Source: Ensifer sp. Root278 | Lineage (GTDB): Bacteria; Pseudomonadota; Alphaproteobacteria; Rhizobiales; Rhizobiaceae | Length of the DNA: 64,000 bases | Direction of reading: 5' to 3' | Assembly (NCBI RefSeq): GCF_001429285.1 | Contig: NZ_LMJJ01000008.1 | Location: 1-64,000, forward strand | In this document: positions 60,422-64,000 of the stretch, one piece after another | Layout: each line of letters opens with the position of its first letter | Position numbering within the stretch: the first letter of the stretch is position 1 | Position numbers and translations under genes: made by a program | Notes under the pieces: generated by a model | Database searches by the model: none | The model's input: only the letters and a program-made list of their open reading frames with translations | What the model was told of the DNA's origin: nothing

Positions 60422-61432
60422 CTATTGGTGACCGTCCGCAGTGGGGGAAAGCAGGTAACGCAACCCTCCGGAACCACCGAGCGCGGCCGGAGCATCCGAG
60501 TGAGGCTGTTTGAAGCGCTCGGTCTTGTCGGCAATGATGCCGACCGTGACCGCAGGAACGGCATCGGGTTGGCGCAGGAGGTAGCCTATGGCTGCCGCCG
60601 CGCCGCGTTCTCTCTTCAGATCGAGAAAGTGCCGGTGCTGATAACGGTCCTTGATATGCCGCTCATGCCTTCGGATGGCGGCCGCAGCCTCGCTCTCCAA
60701 TGTGTTTGCGGCCAGGATAATCCGGTCGGCCTCGTAGAGGCGCTTGAGATCCTCGGTGCGATGGCTGCCGCTCAATGAATTGCTGCGGACGGTGGCCGCA
60801 TAACCACAACTGCGGATAACCTTGTAGCGCGCGCCCTTTGCCAGGGCGCGGAGATAGAGATCGTAATCCTCGCCCAATCGAAGCGTTTCCCGGTAGCGGA
60901 TGGCGTGGCCCTCCAGGAAGTGGCGGCGCATCAGCGGCTTTAAAAACCCGACCTCGCCGCGCTTCACGCCGCGCCGGGAGATGTTGCCTTCAACGAAGTC
61001 GATCAGGCTGAGCAGGCGGGGCTGCGGTTTGAACTCATCGATCTTCTGGGCGACGTCGGTCGCTGCGGCCTCGTCGATGAAGGCGATGTTGTCGGCGATA
61101 AAGTCCCAATCGTCTTCCGCAAGCAGCCGACCGAGACGACCCGGCAGGAAGAAATCGTCCGCGTCGAGGATTGCAAGCACCGGTGAACGACTGATCGAAA
61201 TGGCATGGTTGCGGGCGGCCGAAGGCCCACGATTGCTTTCGAAGCGGACGATCGTCAGGCGCCCGCTCAGATCGTCAGCAGAGCGCGCGGCCGCCTCGGT
61301 GTCATCCGTCGAGCCATCGTCGATCACCACCACCTCGGCGCTTTCCGGTTCTGCCAGGGCCGATGCAACGGCTCGGGCAATGGTTGCGTCGGCATTCTTT
61401 GCGGCGATGATGACGCAGACGTCTGTGGTCAT
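60422..61432 (-). CDS. exoU: Succinoglycan glucosyltransferase ExoU
   Basis: A 336-residue GT2 protein, paralogous to ExoO: CVIIAAKNADATIARAVAS, VVVIDDGSTDDTEAA, GPSAARNHAI, LAILDADDFFLPGRL (DxDD) and RETLRLGEDYDLYLRALA (ED base). ExoU adds the sixth sugar in S. meliloti. The ATG at 61432 is preceded by ctggagg with ideal spacing; an ATG five codons earlier overlaps that site. It converges on exoV and lies downstream of exoX on the same strand. Confidence 0.93.
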   Translation of the reverse strand: MTTDVCVIIAAKNADATIARAVASALAEPESAEVVVIDDGSTDDTEAAARSADDLSGRLTIVRFESNRGPSAARNHAISISRSPVLAILDADDFFLPGRLGRLLAEDDWDFIADNIAFIDEAAATDVAQKIDEFKPQPRLLSLIDFVEGNISRRGVKRGEVGFLKPLMRRHFLEGHAIRYRETLRLGEDYDLYLRALAKGARYKVIRSCGYAATVRSNSLSGSHRTEDLKRLYEADRIILAANTLESEAAAAIRRHERHIKDRYQHRHFLDLKRERGAAAAIGYLLRQPDAVPAVTVGIIADKTERFKQPHSDAPAALGGSGGLRYLLSPTADGHQ

Positions 61433-61656
61433 GAGGGCCTCCAGCATCGTGTCTAACAGGCAGCGCGCTTGTCTTTGCGAGCTCTGCGGTATTTCGGTTC
61501 CAGCGCGGCTCCGCTTCTTGGGTTAGCCGCAGCCACGCGACATCGCCAGGATGGCAACGGCCGAACCATGCAGGGCGATCGTGTCGCAAACGCGTCAAAT
61601 CTGAGATTTTCTCGAGTACCGCCGTGTGGTCCGCCGAGCGCGGAGACCAGCCTTGA

Positions 61657-61941
61657 TCAGCGATTAAAGTGGCCGGGTCGATGGAGGCGGCGCGGCGCGG
61701 TGTTGGCGGCCGACTTGTCGTCGCCGGCCAATTGCGCCATCTCGGCGGCCTGTCTTTCCTTCTCCCGCGCCTTCTTCCACACCAGGTAAAGCACGGCGAA
61801 GAAATAGCCGACCTGCATCAGGACGGCGCATATGACGGTCTGGATAAGCGTCGACGCCAGCGAGCCGTTTAGGAAATAGGTAACGATCGCAAACACGGCC
61901 AAGGCGCCGAGCATGCTCACAAGAACGCGCGGTGCGTACAT
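61657..61941 (-). CDS. exoX: Exopolysaccharide production repressor ExoX
   Basis: A 94-residue inner-membrane protein. Two hydrophobic segments (LVSMLGALAVFAIVTYFL, about 7-24; LIQTVICAVLMQVGYFFAVLY, about 32-52, here in two overlapping parts) are followed by a basic, Glu/Lys-rich cytosolic tail (KKAREKERQAAEMAQL). In rhizobia ExoX/PsiA-type proteins inhibit ExoY post-translationally, and the exoX:exoY ratio sets EPS output. It is divergent from exoY across a long 732-bp control region. Length and position match S. meliloti ExoX. Confidence 0.9.
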   Translation of the reverse strand: MYAPRVLVSMLGALAVFAIVTYFLNGSLASTLIQTVICAVLMQVGYFFAVLYLVWKKAREKERQAAEMAQLAGDDKSAANTAPRRLHRPGHFNR

Positions 61942-62673
61942 AGCGCTACCTCGCGCTCGGTTCTGTCGTCGATGTCGTCATCGGAGTTCGGCCTTTCCTC
62001 CTCAGGATTCCAATATATTGGCAGCGCCCTTTCGCTTCAACCGCCAAAAGCCCGCACCCTGCTGCCACTGTGCCTCCAAAGTCTTTATGTCGCGTTTAGA
62101 GCATTCGAATCAATTTGGCCGTTTTTCGATCCCGCATCGATTCGACCGTTGCGACTCCGTGGCAATCCAAAGGCAATTCCTCCACCATCCGGCGTCTTGT
62201 CGTGACCGCACCGCCCGCTGGTTGCTGTTTGGGCAACGATTGAGATCACCTTTTGTTACGAAATTAACTTTTGGTGTCCCGCCGCGCGTGCGGCGCAAAA
62301 ACTTGCCGCATTGCAGCATTTCATCGGAAAGACTGACGCCTGCCAATTTTTATCGGCGCCAAGACACGTGCTTGCAGGTGAACGCAAACATAACAGATAC
62401 AAAGATATATTCGCTTTTCGGAAACGTAGTTGCGCGCCAACAATACAATACACGAAAGCTCCGAACGTAAGACTTTATCGTCTCATAATATATCGGCTGG
62501 CTGGATGGAAATATTACATATGAGAAATCAGTGATATTCGTCATTTAGGCGCCTACCGGGTACCCGCCATTATTTCGCCCTCAAAAGACAAATTCTCACC
62601 ACACACTCTTTCTTGAATAAGAGCGCTCCCTTCGAGGGACCGACCAATCGCCAACCTAAATGGAGTTATCTCT
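61942..62673. other. exoX-exoY divergent control region
   Basis: No gene is supported in 732 bp. The sequence is AT-rich near 62380-62560, where exoY promoters and MucR-type AT-rich binding sites would be expected. Inverted arms tctcata (62480-62486) and tatgaga (62518-62524) and a 12-bp palindrome nearer exoX (62010) are visible. In S. meliloti this spacer integrates several regulators; which sites are used here is not decided by sequence. Confidence 0.6.
62010..62021. promoter_or_regulatory. Candidate operator palindrome upstream of exoX
   Basis: ccaatatattgg is fully self-complementary and lies 69 bp before the exoX ATG. Its AT-rich centre would suit a promoter-overlapping repressor site; no protein can be named. 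Confidence 0.4.
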
Positions 62674-63354
62674 ATGAAGTCTGCGACCCGATCGGCCAGT
62701 TCGCCGTTTTTCAGTGCCGCAGAGACTGCAGCGCTCCCGCCCGTGGGTGGCATTTCGAAGCGAGGCTTCGATATCTTTGCCGCTTCACTGGCGCTCGTCT
62801 TTCTGAGCCCGCTCTTTTTGATGCTGGTTGCGCTCGTCAAGTTCTCCGACGGCGGCAGCATCTTTTATGGCCATCGCCGTATCGGTCATAACGGGAAGTC
62901 TTTCCGTTGCCTGAAGTTCCGCACAATGCGGCCGGACGGTGATCGGATTCTGCAAGAGTATCTTAGAAGCAATCCTGCGGCCTATGAGGAGTGGCGCGCG
63001 ACGCGCAAGCTGCAGGATGACCCCAGGGTCACCGTCGTCGGCAGCGTTTTGCGCAAGCTGAGCCTCGACGAGCTGCCGCAGCTCATCAACATCGTCCGCG
63101 GTGAAATGAGCATCGTCGGCCCGCGGCCGGTGGTGCAGGATGAGCTGGAGCTCTACGACCAAGCTGCTGTCTACTACCTGCAATCGCGCCCCGGTCTTAC
63201 CGGCCTGTGGCAGATCAGCGGACGCAACGACGTTTCCTACGCGGCACGCGTCGCGTTCGATACCCATTATGTCCAGAACTGGTCCTTGCTGAGCGACTTC
63301 TCCATCGTCGTGAAGACCATTCCAGCCGTTTGCTTCTCGCGCGGCAGCTACTGA
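62674..63354 (+). CDS. exoY: Undecaprenyl-phosphate galactose phosphotransferase ExoY
   Basis: A 226-residue initiating phosphoglycosyltransferase, the same length as S. meliloti ExoY. One hydrophobic re-entrant segment (FAASLALVFLSPLFLMLVAL, about 30-50) is followed by FYGHRRIGHNGKSFRCLKFRTM (two blocks), VLRKLSLDELPQLINIVRG (catalytic Asp-Glu, about 130), MSIVGPRPV and RPGLTGLWQISGRN. It attaches Gal-1-P to the lipid carrier as the first step of succinoglycan synthesis. exoF follows after 74 bp in the same direction. Output is restrained by ExoX. Confidence 0.95.
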   Translation: MKSATRSASSPFFSAAETAALPPVGGISKRGFDIFAASLALVFLSPLFLMLVALVKFSDGGSIFYGHRRIGHNGKSFRCLKFRTMRPDGDRILQEYLRSNPAAYEEWRATRKLQDDPRVTVVGSVLRKLSLDELPQLINIVRGEMSIVGPRPVVQDELELYDQAAVYYLQSRPGLTGLWQISGRNDVSYAARVAFDTHYVQNWSLLSDFSIVVKTIPAVCFSRGSY

Positions 63355-63428
63355 CGGATCAGCGCCTTCGCACCCGCGCGACCGATAGGTCGACCGCGGG
63401 ATCGGCGTCTTTTAACGGGAACCTCATA

Positions 63429-64000
63429 TGAACAAACACGCTCCGTCAGGGAAGTCCTGGATTTCCCGCAAGGTGTCTCGTTTCCTTCACCACACGGTCC
63501 TGGTTGCCGCGGTGGTCCTCGGCGCCACTCAAGCCGGCGCCGAGGAATATCAGCTTGGCACCATGGACAAGCTCAAGATTCGCGTCGCCGAGTGGCAAAC
63601 CGCCGAAGGCGCTGTGCGCGATTGGTCGGTTGTCACTGGCGAATACACCGTCGGGCCGTCCGGCGCGCTGTCGTTGCCGTTCATCGGCGATCTGCCGGCG
63701 GCCGGCAAGACGACCACCGAGGTCGGAGAAGCGATCGGCGAGAAGATGCAGACCCTGTTCGGTCTGCGCGATCGCCCGTCCGCCTCCGTCGAACTTGCAC
63801 AATACCGCCCGCTTTATCTTTCTGGCGAGGTCGAAAAGCCTGGCGAATATCCCTTCGCACCCAATCTGACGGTGCTGAAGGCGATAAGCCTCGGCGGCGG
63901 ATTGCGTCGCTCCGAAAGCGGGCAACGTTTCGCACGCGACTATATCAACGCTCACGGCGATTCGAGCGTGCAGACGGCCGAACGCAACCGGCTGCTGATC
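63429..64000 (+). CDS. exoF: Outer-membrane polysaccharide export protein ExoF, 5' part
   Basis: The first 190 codons of a gene that runs off the window. The ATG at 63429 opens a signal peptide (VLVAAVVLGATQAGA, cleavage near 38). The Poly_export/Wza-type domain follows: YQLGTMDKLKIRVAEW, GEYTVGPSGALSLPFIGDLPA and a start of SLBB-like VYLSGEV-type RPLYLSGEVEKPGEYPF (about 128). ExoF acts with ExoY in the first step in S. meliloti and is related to export channels. The 3' end and exoQ, exoZ and exoB should lie beyond 64000. Confidence 0.93.

Overview
The window reads as a replicon segment of a Sinorhizobium/Ensifer-type alphaproteobacterium. The right third has the gene order of the S. meliloti succinoglycan (EPS I) exo cluster. 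The middle third has that of the galactoglucan (EPS II) exp, or wge/wgd/wgg/wgc/wga, cluster. GC content is high and many genes overlap by ATGA, as in rhizobial operons. The assignment rests on recognised protein motifs and synteny; no database search was run.

Layout. 1-3289: nested mobile-element debris. A complete IS66-family element (1-2498) has split an IS3-type transposase gene. Remnants with IS21-like terminal repeats and a second IS66 end follow. 3297-10981: a minus-strand, visibly more AT-rich surface-polysaccharide block with a methyltransferase, an unrecognised protein, two KpsE-like proteins either side of a KpsT-like ATPase, and two glycosyltransferases. 11430-19619: an accessory patch with a decayed M20 amidohydrolase copy, an XRE and a LysR regulator, a lone TraA-type relaxase/helicase, an intact M20 amidohydrolase, a small secreted Cys-rich protein and recombinase debris. 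19955-21114: a TPP riboswitch and thiD.

21271-44138: galactoglucan-type cluster. The wgeG-F-E-D-C-B-A genes (glycosyltransferases, methyltransferase, membrane anchor, RTX protein) and the wgdBA type I exporter run leftwards. The MarR-type regulator wggR, wgcA, wgaA, wgaB, two paralogous pyruvyltransferase-like genes and a secreted GH-A-like hydrolase run rightwards. Perfect inverted repeats next to wggR and upstream of wgaA are candidate regulator sites. The dTDP-rhamnose genes that I recall closing the S. meliloti expA operon are not here; a small HTH gene and a TrkH K+ transporter follow instead.

46869-64000: succinoglycan cluster exoP-N-O-M-A-L-K-H, exoT, exoW-V, exoU, exoX, exoY and the start of exoF. 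exoI, expected between exoH and exoT, is absent. The logic is: ExoN makes UDP-glucose; ExoY/ExoF start the lipid-linked octasaccharide; ExoA, L, M, O, U and W extend it; ExoV and ExoH add pyruvyl and succinyl groups; ExoT flips the unit; ExoP controls polymerisation and export; ExoK trims the polymer; ExoX restrains ExoY.

No wholly new system is evident. The items most worth attention are the EPS I/EPS II neighbourhood itself, a shared Gly-Trp...Asp-Pro module in WgeB, WgeE and WgeF with WgeF a catalytically degenerate WgeB paralogue, the KpsE-KpsT-KpsE unit without a permease, and the candidate operators.
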